From Podochytrium sp. JEL0797 (Eukaryota; Chytridiomycota; Chytridiomycetes; Chytridiales; Chytriomycetaceae), in the NCBI GenBank assembly GCA_027596195.1, contig JADGJG010000598.1, positions 1-15,883 on the forward strand: a stretch of 15,883 nt of DNA, written 5' to 3'. This document shows positions 1 through 9,376 of the stretch, in pieces (the first letter of the stretch is position 1; each line of letters begins with the position of its first letter). Position numbers and translations under genes: made by a program. The notes under the pieces were generated by a model that saw nothing but the letters and a program-made list of their open reading frames with translations, did no database searches and was not told the DNA's origin.

Positions 1-92
1 CCGCCGGGCCCCGCGCCCCCCCCCCCGCCGGGGGCCCCGCGTCCCCGGCCCCCCCCCCCCGGCGCGGCCCCCCCGCCCCCCCCCACATAGGG
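1..92. other. G/C homopolymer-rich contig edge
   Basis: Almost pure C/G with long C runs, changing abruptly at about 85-95 to ordinary sequence of balanced composition. No coding content is visible. It mirrors the G-rich opposite end of the window and looks like assembly or sequencing artefact rather than a telomere; no telomeric hexamer repeat is seen. Confidence 0.6.
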
Positions 93-393
93 CGGGGAAG
101 AAGAACAATTTTTTTCATGCATCTTATATTAATATATACTGAATTGCGCGCGCAGTGGCAACGACCACCATTCTTTATCCGATTTTCGTTGAGAATCTGG
201 CTTTTGTGCTCTGAGCCGCGGCAAGAATCGTTGATTCTTTTGGTTTGCGCGCACAATATGCCATCGTGACACGCTGAACCTGAAGCTCATTTGCGGCACG
301 CGGCGGGGGGCGGATTCCACTTTTTCCCTCCTCAAAAGGGCACGAACCTCGTTATTCTTTCCCATCTCACCTGATCAAAGCACATCTGAACCG

Positions 394-1639
394 ATGCGAA
401 CATCTTCGGAATCAAGTTAAGCAGGCCGTGGCAGCGGCAGTGGTGACGAAGCCAGCGCTGGAACATCTGTTGTCAAGCCGACGCGAGGCCGCAAGAGAAT
501 CCAAACTGAGGATTCTAGCGAGACTCAGAGGTTGTTGCAGAATTGAGAGGCGCAACGGAAATATCGCAGTCGACGGGTAACATTGGGGCTTGAGGGTATT
601 TGGCGGCGCATGGGAACATTTGAAACTGACGCAATCAAACCAACAGCAAAATTACGCCGTGGATCTTGAACAAAAGGTGGAGCAGTTGCTGAAAGAGTTG
701 GATGAAGTGAAATGTCAGTTTATAGAGGATTCTCCGTTGATGTCAGCGCCGTGTCAGACCAGCTCACCCACTTGGCCAATAACGAATGAACGCCCCACTG
801 AAGCGAATGAATATCTCACAAAAGAGAACGAGATGCTGAACGATCGTCTTTTGACGGCCCTGAGTGTGATCTCGGCCGCGACGACGAAGGCTCGTCGATT
901 CTCACGACTTCTGCGGTTGCTCACGAACGGACTGTGAAGATTCGGTCTTCTGAGGATTTGTTTAATCCTTTACAGATGGATTCGTTGGTGTCCGATCTGG
1001 GGTTGGTGTCCAAAGTTCCAATAAAACGGAATACTTGCAAGCATACGAGCTGGGACTCAGAGCACAAATAAGTGATATACACAAGCATTGTTTCTAAGCT
1101 CATGATCGAATTAGGAAATGTCGAAGCAAACGGATATACGCTCGATCCGACGAGCTGTCATGAGAATGATGTCGACGCGCCGCACTTTGCTCGATGAATA
1201 AACGTTGTTTCTCCGGCAGCGTGTGATTGAAATTATGAAAGACGCGAAACTGGTTAATATGGTGCATCACAAGTATTTGGTTTCGATTTACAGGACGGTG
1301 CAGGTGGAGGAGGGTGGAATTGGTGTGGGGGGTGGCGAGAGCTCGGGTCAACGCGTGCGAGTGCGGTTTCGGGGTTGTTGAAGCGGATTCCTGCGTTGCG
1401 GGGGTCTGAGGGGCTTGTTGATGAGGTGTCGGAGCTGTGGGCGGTGAGTTCTTCTCCCTTGTTCGAATCTGCCTTCTGATTCATATTACTCGCAGTCGTC
1501 CAACTTGCAAGATTCTTTGGAAACAGCAGATTTCTTGCGATATGTGGATGTTCACACGCAGTTGCAGGTTGTGCAGGAAATCGAGCCGGGAGGACCAACA
1601 GAATTTGATGATTGCGATGGAGATTGGACGCGAAAGTAA
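394..1639 (+). pseudogene. Decayed bZIP (AP-1/PAP1-like) transcription factor gene
   Basis: Reading from the ATG at 394, one frame gives a Gly/Ser-rich N-terminus, a basic RGRKR patch, then LLQN-stop-EAQRKYRSRR. An intron at 577-646 (GTAACA...CAACAG) joins this to QNYAVDLEQKVEQLLKEL. With the stop read as Arg, the spacing from the invariant Asn to the basic Arg (N-x7-R) and to the first zipper Leu (18 residues after Asn) is exactly that of a bZIP domain. In-frame stops lie at 418-420 (TAA) and 544-546 (TGA, one C-to-T step from CGA Arg). Downstream the coding signal changes frame near 850 and near 1015. It resumes with a helical region (RRAVMRMMSTRR, then RQRVIEIMKDAK and HHKYLVSIYR) that carries another in-frame TAA near 1198. 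A last exon pair follows, with intron 1444-1495 (GTGAGT...CGCAG) and a stop at 1637-1639. A functional factor would bind AP-1-like DNA sites in the nucleus; this copy cannot. Family call good, pseudogene status strong. Confidence 0.72.
577..646 (+). other. Intron inside the first bZIP relic
   Basis: A 70-nt GTAACA...CAACCAACAG intron in phase 0 splits the bZIP domain between RSRR and QNYAVDLE. Removing it restores perfect bZIP spacing, so this was a true intron and the locus is not a processed retrocopy. Confidence 0.7.
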
Positions 1640-1776
1640 CCGCAAGTTCTTTGGAAGTGGGGCAGTTTAAAGAATGCCCAGTCAATTACAATTTCTTTTA
1701 CTCATCACGGCACAATCACGGCAGTTGTATCTTTTTTTTATTTTTTTCGATTTCTCACTACATTGTTTGATTTCTC

Positions 1777-2445
1777 ATGGCCGACTTTGACGCAAACCCG
1801 CACAGCCTCCACCACCACGGACAGAAGCGGAGACAGGATGATCAAGATGACGCAAACTCGCCCGGCTTCAACGGCGAGGCGGCTGGCGAACAACTCGACC
1901 CCGCGAACAACCCGAAGGCCAAGAAGACGGGAAGGCCAGGAAGAAAGCGGATTGAGCACGTGGATCCAAACAACAAGCGATTAAGTCAGAACAGGGCGGC
2001 ACAGCGGTAGTGAACCTTGGTTCATTTGTTACATATTATTAATTTGCTATTAATTAGGGCTTACCGCGAACGCCAAATCAACCACGTCAAAGAACTCGAA
2101 ATCAAAGTTGGCGAGCTCAACGTTCTTTTGGCTGCCAAATACGACAAGGAAGGCCCACCTCCTCCACCCTCCGAATTTGAAAAACTCGAAGCCGAAAGCG
2201 CGATGCTCAAAAACAAAGTCGCGTCGCTCGAGGAAAAGCTTTTGGAGGAATGCCCCGTATGCGAAGACAATTTTCGTATTACGCTGCCTGCTCTCCTACT
2301 CTGCCAAATCCGTTTACTCCCTTTCCGCAAACTCCAATGATCCAGCAAATGCTGCCGCCATTATCCAACATGACGTATCAAAATACGAATAGTTTCTTTG
2401 CCTCCGATTCGAACAACAACGCGTACCCAAGCCTTATGCGCGCAG
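1777..2445 (+). pseudogene. bZIP (AP-1/PAP1-like) gene, frameshifted and 3'-truncated
   Basis: The ATG at 1777 opens an acidic/His-rich N-terminus, then a Lys/Arg patch (KAKKTGRPGRKR, about residues 47-58) and a basic region KRLSQNRAAQR. A 51-nt intron (2007-2057, GTAGTG...AATTAG) restores AYRERQINHVKELE. Asn72, Arg80 and the first zipper Leu90 have correct bZIP spacing. A second predicted helix (SEFEKLEAESAMLKNK, EEKLLEE) follows a proline run. After about 2262 the coding signal moves to another frame, giving a Pro/Asn/Gln-rich stretch (PNPFTPFPQTPMIQQML, then NTNSFFASDSNNNAYP) that fits the low-complexity middle of chytrid bZIP proteins. No intron explains the shift, so a one-base loss near the AATTTT run at about 2272-2277 is likely. 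The C-terminal region is absent; transposase-like sequence follows from about 2446. The DNA-binding domain itself is intact, so a short product of about 170 residues remains possible. Confidence 0.65.
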
Positions 2446-4300
2446 AGGACGCGTCTTGGAGCCAGTGCCGCGATTGCAGATGAAGTGGTTTCCACAGGTG
2501 ATTTCAACAACTGCCCTCCGCCAACCGAGGGCAATGGCGACGGCGAGGGCAATTTTGACGACGGAATTGATCCTGACGAGATGGATGGCGATCCAAATCT
2601 GTGCAACGATTCAGAAACGGATGAGGAGGGGGGTGTGGGTCGAGAGAGGAGTGGGGGAGCTCGTCAACGGCCAACCAACCGCTACATTGGGCCAGCCTCT
2701 ATGTACGTGAGTAGAGTCACGAACGAGCTGCGCAAGGCGGACAAGTTGGGCCATGGGACCTCACCAATGTGGAAAGCGATTCGAGAGCGCCGGGTTCGAA
2801 TTCTTGCGAGATTGAGAAGGACGTCTCTAAGGGCCTCGAACCGGATCCATTGCATTCAACAGCGCCGGATATTGTGGTGATGGCACTTCACGAGTCATTC
2901 CCGGGTTTCTGTTTGACATGTCCGGAATGAATGCGGGAATGCAGGTGTCAAACCAAAAGGCTGGGCTGACGCTCCTCGCCTCATCTACGATTTGGACTCT
3001 TACTTTGTGTTCTTCGCGCGTGGCTGTGTATTTCTGCCTTTTTATTTCCTGTCTCGACTCTGACCTTTTGAATTCAGATATCGGTGTGACAGTCCTGAGA
3101 GACATCGCTTCTTATGCTCAGACCCAAGAATCTTCAATAAACTGCCCTTCAAAATCCAACACACCTTTCCTTTCCTTTTGACACATCACTCGGGAGTCAC
3201 GTTTTCCCTTGTTCGCCACCTGCGGTCAGCAATGGCTCATGGCATGGGCCCCACAAAAGCTCTCTTCGTGAGAACTACACTCGAACTCACACGGAAAAGT
3301 GTCTCAAGTATCTCAACACCGTCAAGACCATCGTGCAGGGGTAGCAGGCCGAAGCAGAAGGAGCCAAAGTCCCCGGATATCAGCCCACTTTCATGAAGCC
3401 ATTCCTCATCCCTCAACCGTTCCTCGAGTTGAAAAAGTCTCCCAATTTCAAATCGGAGGAATACGCTGGCAAATATCCGTGCAGTATAATCTTCTTCAAC
3501 TCTCTTCCTCTATCTCATGCGCTATTTCAAATAATAGCCCAGTTTCTCTCACGCGTTCTAGCAGGTTACTCAGACTTCGACCATGGATGAGCTGCAGGAA
3601 TCATTTACGCAAGATGTTCGAACCCACGAGTCATTGGGAACCCCGTCTGTGAAGCTTCGGTATTCCAACCGATGCTGTCAAGACGCATCTGTTTACGACG
3701 ACGCCTACAAACTGAATCGTGGTATGATGACCCTCCTTCCTCTTCCGATTCCGGAGCCCTGCGCGACTTCTGTCAAAACCACCAATGATTCAGCTGCGTT
3801 GGTCGCGATTTTGCGCGCAGTTACATCCACAACGAAGTGAACCACTTGAAGGATGATTGGGGTGTTGTGATTGTTGTGATTCCTGTTCAAAGGTCGGTTG
3901 CTTTGAGGGAGAAGGTAGGGAGCCGTGTCAGATGCGAGGAAAGGGTTGTATTATCGCTTGGTGCTTCAGTTTTCTTGTCCGAAAATGGGGACAGACAGAA
4001 ATTCTGAATGGTGTCGCGCTCTCACGAAGTCGCAAGTAACATATGCTGCAAGGTGGTGTACTTGGAGCTGGTGAAGGGATCATCTGTGGGATTCTTTGGG
4101 ATGGCTCTGGAGGACTTGTGCCCTGCAGACTACTTTTCGGACGACCCTGCTCCTTGTCGCGCAGCAGCACACTCCATTGCAAGTGCCGATCAAGAGATGG
4201 CGTATGCTGATCTCTCTAATACACCAAGTCCGGGTTTCTTCTCTTCCAGAGGGCTTTCTACATGCTCGGATTCTCTTCTTCAAAAACATGAATAGCGAGC
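2446..4300 (+). pseudogene. DUF6729-type transposase-like relic
   Basis: Pieces in several frames read in order as one protein. First comes an acidic leader (DGIDPDEMDGDPNLC, NDSETDEEGG), then VESDSRAPGSNSCEIEKDV, then ESFPGFCLTCPE. After a shift come ECGNAGVKPKGW and PRLIYDLDSYFVFFA, and after a probable intron ending at 3077, YRC...FLCSDPRIFNKLP and FPFLLTHHSGV (LTHHSG at 3178-3195). Next are RENYTRTHTEKCLKYLN, a TAG at 3342-3344, PTFMKPFLIPQPFLEL, and RYSNRCCQDASVYDD. The order (zinc ribbon, PR-x5-D, FL..DPR..LP, FP..LTHRSG, YTDR/N-CC) matches my memory of DUF6729/DDE-type proteins in fungal genomes. A later piece (LEDLCPADYF, then ADQEMAYADL, about 4108-4220) may be the 3'-5' exonuclease-like tail some of these carry. 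Lesions include a duplicated AATG, at least one in-frame stop, several shifts and apparent loss of the middle. Family from recollected motifs; relic status firm. Confidence 0.55.
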
Positions 4301-4957
4301 ATGAAGGTCATTTTTCGTTTCAATCGAATTTTTAACTCAGCCACCGCCACCATCAAATCACACACAATATCGGCAACCGTGAAGTTGAAATTCGTCCACA
4401 CGTCCGTGTACGGATAGCTGGCCTGGGCGATCGGGTCCCAATCTCCATGCGTGTTCAAAAAATCGGCAATCGTCCAGGCCAGCGAGCACACCAAAGATTC
4501 GGTTTCTTCCTGTGACGAGGTATGACTTGTAGAGGATATACGCGTCTGGGAAGGACGGTGAGGAGACGAGGGGAATGGGGAATGGAGAATAAGATGCGCG
4601 TGGGGAATCGGTGATACTGCAGTTGAACTCGTTGAGTGGGAAGTTTGTGGCGAACCAAATTGGGCCACCCATGCCGTATTTGCTTCCAAAATCACTCCCG
4701 AAATGTAAAAGTTGAATGGCAACGCGATCATATCGTACATGAACTGCTGGGCCGGGACGGTTGTCGCGTTGGTCATTTGGCGCGCGAGACCAGAGGGGTA
4801 GTGGGTTTTTTGAACGAAGAATGGGAATAATAGGTGCGGTGGAAATCTTGCAAATCTCATCGGAGAAAATTAAGGAAAAGGATGCCTTTATTTGTGTTGA
4901 ACCGTTCATATTCTTAGAGAGTACTAATATACGAATTAACGTGCTGTGAGGGATCAT
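4258..4957 (-). pseudogene. Unrecognised gene remnant, frameshifted
   Basis: Two overlapping frames each carry convincing coding sequence for part of the length. The order of best coding is THYPSGLARQMTNATTVPAQ and FMYDMIALPFNFYISGV in one frame, then KYGMGGPIWFATNFPLNEF and CSITDSPRASYSPFPIP in the other. It then returns to the first frame for ETESLVCSLAWTIADFLNTH and GDWDPIAQASYPYTDVW, with NFTVADIVCDLMVAVAEL last. Two compensating shifts would join them: one near 4690 and one near 4510. Several N-x-S/T sites suggest an extracytoplasmic region. It faintly recalls the extracellular loop of fungal ABCA-type transporters, but I cannot assign a family. No clear start is visible: the ATGs at 4957 and 4860 are only positional candidates. 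Confidence 0.4.
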
Positions 4958-5072
4958 TACTTCAAATTTTAAAGTAATTGCCGTCCAGCTGGTTCAGCCA
5001 GCGCCAAACGTTGACTGCTGGTCACCAGCAGTTTCAAAAAATTACAGAACACGCGCATATGTGATACTCAAA

Positions 5073-5544
5073 ATGCAAAGCGAAACTGGCGGGACTAAGC
5101 GCAAAGCCACCAGCGATGCTCGCAAGGTAGCGAGTCTGGCTGCCCAGCGAGCATCCAGGCAAAGAAGCGCGAGCATGTCGAGGCCTTGGAGAAGGACGTA
5201 TTGAACTTATATCATTCTCTTTTTTCTCTTCTCTCACTGCTCATTTACTCCAAGCCATTGTCGCTGGTGCTTCGCTCGCTGTAGATCCTCAAAGACAGGG
5301 CCAAGGATTCCCTTGTCCAGGAAATGCTTCGCGAACAGCACAAGGAACGCATGGATGAGTTGCTTGATAAGATGCATCGGCAGGAGGAGGAGATGGAGGT
5401 GCTCTCTGGGTGAGGGTGTTGTTTGCATGGTGGGGGTGAATAGAGATCTTTTGGTTTCCCTCAAACTCGATACGCAGAGAAAAAGGCGAAAATTGGCTGA
5501 ATGGTTCGTATTTTGGAGCTTGCCGTGGGTTGTGGCGAGATTGA
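5073..5544 (+). pseudogene. Small bZIP-like gene with one-base deletion in the basic region
   Basis: The ATG at 5073 begins MQSETGGTKRKATSDARKVA and runs into SLAAQRASRQ. The coding signal then jumps one frame to KKREHVEALEKD. Adding one A to the AAA run at about 5160-5162 would give a continuous basic region with bZIP-like spacing up to the first Leu. Intron 1 (5198-5284, GTATTG...CTGTAG, 87 nt) leads to a charged coiled coil (ILKDRAKDSLVQEML, KERMDELLDKMHRQEEEME). Intron 2 (5410-5477, GTGAGG...ACGCAG) leads to a short tail ending at TGA 5542-5544. Intron frames fit each other. The remainder is short for a transcription factor, and the heptads after intron 1 are imperfect, so this is a bZIP-like relic rather than a certain family member. 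Confidence 0.5.
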
Positions 5545-5896
5545 ACTCAGAATCGCGTTAACAGTCGCGCATTCTCGCGTTTGATTAAAAGTAGCATGTT
5601 CACCGCCTTGGCCGTTGATTACGCCAATATCGGGTGGGGTTGATGCGGTCGCGTGATGAAAATTTGAATCACACAATACGTTGCGCCTTTTCATTCCGTT
5701 CTTCATCTAGCTCTCAAATTCATTCGGCGCAACACTCTCGAATGGACGCAGCTAGCTTTCACGCGTTGCCGTGAAAAAATTAATTCTCACCTAAAGTTCC
5801 AGATTAGTTTTTTACTTTTATGTGTCAAAACCATATGCATCTTTTTCTATCATCGTCTTTTAATCGTTCTTAAGGCTTAGAAGAAGAGTTCACTTA
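5545..5896. other. Intergenic, no gene seen
   Basis: A stretch between the 3' ends of two convergent loci. It becomes AT-rich after about 5770. I see no long coding frame with family resemblance, no RNA gene and no repeat. Confidence 0.5.
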
Positions 5897-5902
5897 TTTA
5901 TT
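5897..5902 (-). terminator. AATAAA-type polyadenylation signal
   Basis: The minus strand reads AATAAA 18 nt beyond the stop codon (5920-5922) of the GPI-anchored-type protein gene. The position suits a eukaryotic 3'-end signal. Confidence 0.4.
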
Positions 5903-5919
5903 CATTAGAATCGAATGAA

Positions 5920-6477
5920 CTAATGAGAGAACAACGCGACGGCCGCCAAAACAAAGGATAAGCCCGCGATCCATGCACTACTTGCAGCCGGGGGTTTCAA
6001 CACCGATGGCATGCTAGTGGAAGAGTGAGCAATGGCCGTGCCGGTCGTTGTAGACGCGGTGGTTGAAGCTTGGGTAGGCGCAGGGGAGGATCCGGTGGCG
6101 GACTGAACACTTGGCGCGCTGAACGTGGCCACCGAGGTGGCGGAATCCTGGGTGGATGTAGTCGAGGATTCGGTGGCAGACGTATCAACTATGCTATTCA
6201 GCGGGGTGGACACAGTCAACGTCGCGTCATCCGAGTCCACTCACGCATTGCAGAGGTTTCAAAATGAAGCCACCGCAGTGAGAGCCGAGGCCTACCACTT
6301 GTAAGCAGGTTCCTGGAAGGTCTGGGATTGGGTTGATCACGCAGGTGAGGCCGGTGGCACAGGTGGCTGGGTTTGCGATGAAGCCGCCGCAGGGTCGCCG
6401 AGGGTGTTGATTGTGCCGGATTGGGCGTTCGTGGGTAGTGTGGAGGCGAGGAGGAAGAGTACGATGGTTGGAATCAT
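5920..6477 (-). pseudogene. Secreted Cys-rich protein with Ser/Thr stalk and GPI-anchor-type tail, frameshifted
   Basis: The ATG at 6477-6475 starts a typical signal peptide (MIPTIVLFLLASTLPTNAQS). A Cys-rich module follows in a shifted frame: CGGFIANPATCATGLTC, then PDLPGTC, then a second partial module SHCGGFILKPLQC. The frame changes again near 6236-6244 into a Ser/Thr/Ala-rich stalk of about 85 residues. This ends in a small-residue stretch and a hydrophobic C-terminus (AWIAGLSFVLAAVALFSH), the layout of a fungal GPI-anchored wall or membrane protein. The first shift lies near 6385-6400, just before the first Cys. A GTGAGT at about 6247 could be an intron donor, but no acceptor I tried restores the stalk frame. 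Either two one-base lesions (or assembly errors) occurred, or the splicing is not recognisable by eye. Substrate and role unknown. Confidence 0.6.
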
Positions 6478-7176
6478 TTTTTTGTTTGTTTCGGAATGGA
6501 ATTCGCTAATAACGTTTCATTCATGAAGTAAGTTATTTGGCGTTTCGCGTGTTTTATCCGTACGCAATCCACATATAAAACTCCCTTTCTGTCTTGTTCT
6601 CGCTTTATGGGTGTCTCCTAAAACTTACTAATAAATCAAGTTTGTTTATTCCCTCCGCTTTAAATAAACAAAGATTATTGAATTAATAAGGAAACGAATT
6701 AATTAGTGAGCTCACTGCCGAGTTCTGACTCGCGTCGACGTGCTCTCGTTATCTTTCGCGGGTCAATTTTGCACCCTGTTTTTCCTATTATTCACCCATC
6801 TCTTGGGATGAAATGAAAAAGGGTATTGCCGACACTTTTGTCGCGTAACGCCGAGACAATCGTCAATTATGGTGTCAATTCATGCGCATCTGGTTCGAAC
6901 CGAACTCAAATGATGGACGAAGGCTGCAATTCGTCATAATGGCTGTATATCGTCATCTTCCTTGCATTTTTGTTGAACTTTTTTGCCCAGCGCCAAATGG
7001 AATTTTCGGGAATTTTGAGGCGAGGGGGCGCGTTGTTTCACGTTTCGGAGTAGTTTGATCGCTTTCTGGAGGTTATGATGTCCACCGAGTCGATGTTAGT
7101 CTCTCCTCAAGGCCAGGATTCTGTTTGGTCTTCGGTTCTATCATCAGGCAAGGAAACGAGACGCGCGTGTTTCACA
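6478..7176. other. Divergent intergenic region
   Basis: About 0.7 kb between the minus-strand secreted-protein gene and the first NiCoT gene, so it should hold both promoters. AT-rich around 6480-6710. I see no coding frame with similarity and no tRNA. TATATAAAACT-like sequence near 6572 is a possible TATA-type element but its gene is unclear. Confidence 0.4.
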
Positions 7177-7200
7177 TGACTCAAAGTTTCAGATGACTCA
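7177..7200 (+). promoter_or_regulatory. Paired TGACTCA (AP-1/Gcn4-type) sites upstream of the first NiCoT gene
   Basis: Exact TGACTCA at 7177-7183 and 7194-7200, 10 bp apart, 30-53 bp before a TATA element and about 105-130 bp before the ATG. TGACTCA is the classic site of AP-1/Gcn4 bZIP factors. The function is inferred from the motif and its position only. Confidence 0.45.
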
Positions 7201-7229
7201 TGTTGCCCTCCTTTTTAACCCGTTTCTCG

Positions 7230-7237
7230 TATAAAAG
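7230..7237 (+). promoter_or_regulatory. TATA box of the first NiCoT gene
   Basis: TATAAAAG, 69 nt upstream of the ATG at 7306, followed by a C/T-rich leader. Position and sequence fit a fungal core promoter. Confidence 0.6.
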
Positions 7238-7305
7238 GTAGGTGTGTGGAAGGGTCCAAGTTCCACAGCACTTCTCTTCACCCCCCCTTTGCGTCTCCTT
7301 CCAAC

Positions 7306-8755
7306 ATGACCAAAATCGGTGCATTCCTCAAACGCCTCCACAAAGATGTCTGGATGATCAAGGGAATCATGCTCATTCTCACTGTTGGCGTTGCCACCGT
7401 CATCGTGTGGGTCGCTGCTGTTGAGACTTTCAAGGACGAGTTGCCGAGTTTCACGGGGCTTCTTGTCGTCGCGTATACGCTCGGGCTCAGGCATGCGATG
7501 GATGCTGATCATATCGCTGCTATTGATAATGTTACGCGGTCTCTTGTTAAGATTGGGCAGAAGCCTGTTTCTGTGAGTATTTTTTGATTTATCACGTCCG
7601 TTGAGGCTTGTTGATACTAATTGCTTCTCTCCTCTTCATACAGGTCGGGCTGTTTTTCTCGCTCGGACACTCGACTATTGTCATAATTGCCACGTTCTTG
7701 ATTGCAATCATTTCATCGTCGATTCAGTCTGGGTACGTTTAATTAGAGTCTTTGTCGCATATTTCGACTGACATTTCTCCACCGCAGATTCGCCGACTAC
7801 AACAATATTGCCGGATACGTCGGAACCATCATCTCTGCCGTCTTTCTTGTCCTCATCAGTGTTGTTAACGGCATTTCGGCTTGGGGTCTACACAAGCAAC
7901 TCAAGGAGCTCAAAAACAACCCCACCGTCACTCCCATGGGATGGGAGGAGCTTCTCAACAATGGAGGATTCTTCACAAGGTTGTTTGGGCTGAAGCTGTT
8001 CAAGTTGATCAACAAGCCGTGGAAAATGTATTTTGTCGGGTTTCTGTTTGGACTTGTGAGTTGTCGAGTTTCACTTTTTTGTATTTCGACACTGATGAAA
8101 ACAAAAAAACCAGGGATTTGACACGGCTACCGAGATTTCTGTCCTTGCTCTTGCCGTTTGCACGCACTCCAAGACCAACAACTGGCTCATCATGTTCTTC
8201 CCGGCCTTGTTCACTGTCGGCATGAATCTCATTGACTCGTTGGACGGAATTCTCATTTCTGGAATTTACGGCTGGGCCGATATTCATCCAGTGAAGAAGC
8301 TCTGGTACAACTTTTACATCACCATGGTGTCCATGATTTACGCGATTTTCATTGCGCTCGTGGAATGTCTCGGGTTGATTACCATCAACGACCCGTTCTT
8401 CAACTTCATGCAGAGGGTGAATGGTGAATCGTTTCAGTTCATTGGAATCGGGTTTGCCGTCACGTTGGTCGTCACGTGGATCATTAGCGCGCTTGTGTAT
8501 CGGTATGGCGGGTATGCGGATTTGCAGTCCAAGGTCGTTGTGCAGGAGATGACGGACGATTTGGATGAGATGTGTGATGAGGAGGCGGGGAAGAGGGATG
8601 AAGAGACGCCGAGTATTATGGCGGTGGAGGGGGGGAAGAAGGAGGATGATACGCCTAGTTTGGTGTTGGTTTGTGATTCTGCGGAGGTTGGTGGGGAAGA
8701 GCCGGTTCCTGCGTATCGCGGGGCAGGGGTGGATCGGATTTCTTTGCAGGGATGA
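7306..8755 (+). CDS. Nickel/cobalt transporter (NiCoT family), complete
   Basis: Four exons (7306-7572, 7644-7732, 7788-8055, 8114-8755) joined by GT-AG introns of 71, 55 and 58 nt give 421 residues. Residues 62-70 read RHAMDADHI, containing the HX4DH metal-binding signature (His63, Asp68, His69) that defines NiCoT permeases. FFSLGHSTIV follows at about 93-102 and GFDTATEIS at 209-217, both family signatures. Hydrophobic segments at about 20-40, 49-62, 91-115, 130-150, 230-250, 270-300 and 316-340 fit a roughly eight-helix membrane protein. A hydrophilic, acidic tail of about 75 residues follows the last helix. The protein should import Ni2+ or Co2+ with high affinity across a membrane, supplying enzymes such as urease; which metal cannot be told from sequence. 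The start is the first ATG after a TATA box and leader, and the exons splice without a frame break. It is the only fully intact multi-exon gene in the window. Confidence 0.93.
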
Positions 8756-9376
8756 GAGATTGGTTCCTTTTTTGTATTTTACGCGCTTATGTTTTTGGCG
8801 CTTGGGTGTGTGTATCCCCATCATAAATATCCATTTATTCTGATTCTTACGAGAGTAACAGAGGATGTTTCTGGAGCCAGATAAACGCGTCGGGGGTGAC
8901 ATCAATCGGGGTCGAAGATTGAACTTCACTCTGACTCTTCGTGAGGCAACTGATGCGACTCACTCAACCTTTTATTGGGGGAGTCGGAGACGACACGATA
9001 CCTGATAACGAGTGTAAATCGACTCAATTTGGGATCGCTTCCATTTGTTGAGAGTAATCATGAATGAAAAGTGCGGTGGCGTCCGATAAGACTCAAGAGG
9101 ACACACACTGACGAAGAGAGGAATAAGGTGACAGAAAGAATGCATGCCGCGTTAATATTGAAGAATTTCTCGCGTGTGAGACTTACATTTTTATTTTCCA
9201 TGGTCTTCGTTGGAAAGATGGCGTTTTTTGATACATGCTAACTATTGGTTTCATCAATTTCAGCACGCGTCAGAATATCCAACAAAATAACTATTCGCAC
9301 TTGTGAGTGTCATCAAAGTGGGCCGAGTTTTGAACTCTCTATGACTCCACTCTTACAATTAATGAATTAACCTTTT
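8756..9376. other. Intergenic region between the two NiCoT genes
   Basis: Contains the 3' end of the first NiCoT gene and the distal promoter of the second. Several GACTC-core sequences recur (near 8933, 8954, 9020, 9090, 9342), of which none is an exact TGACTCA. No coding frame with similarity and no RNA gene seen; the long antisense open frame over 8009-8929 is a shadow of the transporter exons. Confidence 0.5.

Noticed and set aside
1254..1685. A 143-residue minus-strand open frame
   Set aside because: Overlaps the plus-strand bZIP relic, whose intron and helix-rich exons explain the sequence better.
2446..4300. A retroviral or LTR element
   Set aside because: No reverse transcriptase, protease or LTR-like motifs are seen; the motif order fits a DDE/DUF6729-type protein.
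6892..6901. GGTTCGAACC, resembling a tRNA B box
   Set aside because: Flanks do not form a T-arm or acceptor stem and no A box lies at the right distance; it is just a 10-bp palindrome.
8009..8929. A 306-residue minus-strand open frame
   Set aside because: Antisense to exon 4 and the 3' flank of the intact NiCoT gene; Arg/His/Asn-rich composition typical of a shadow frame, no recognisable domain.
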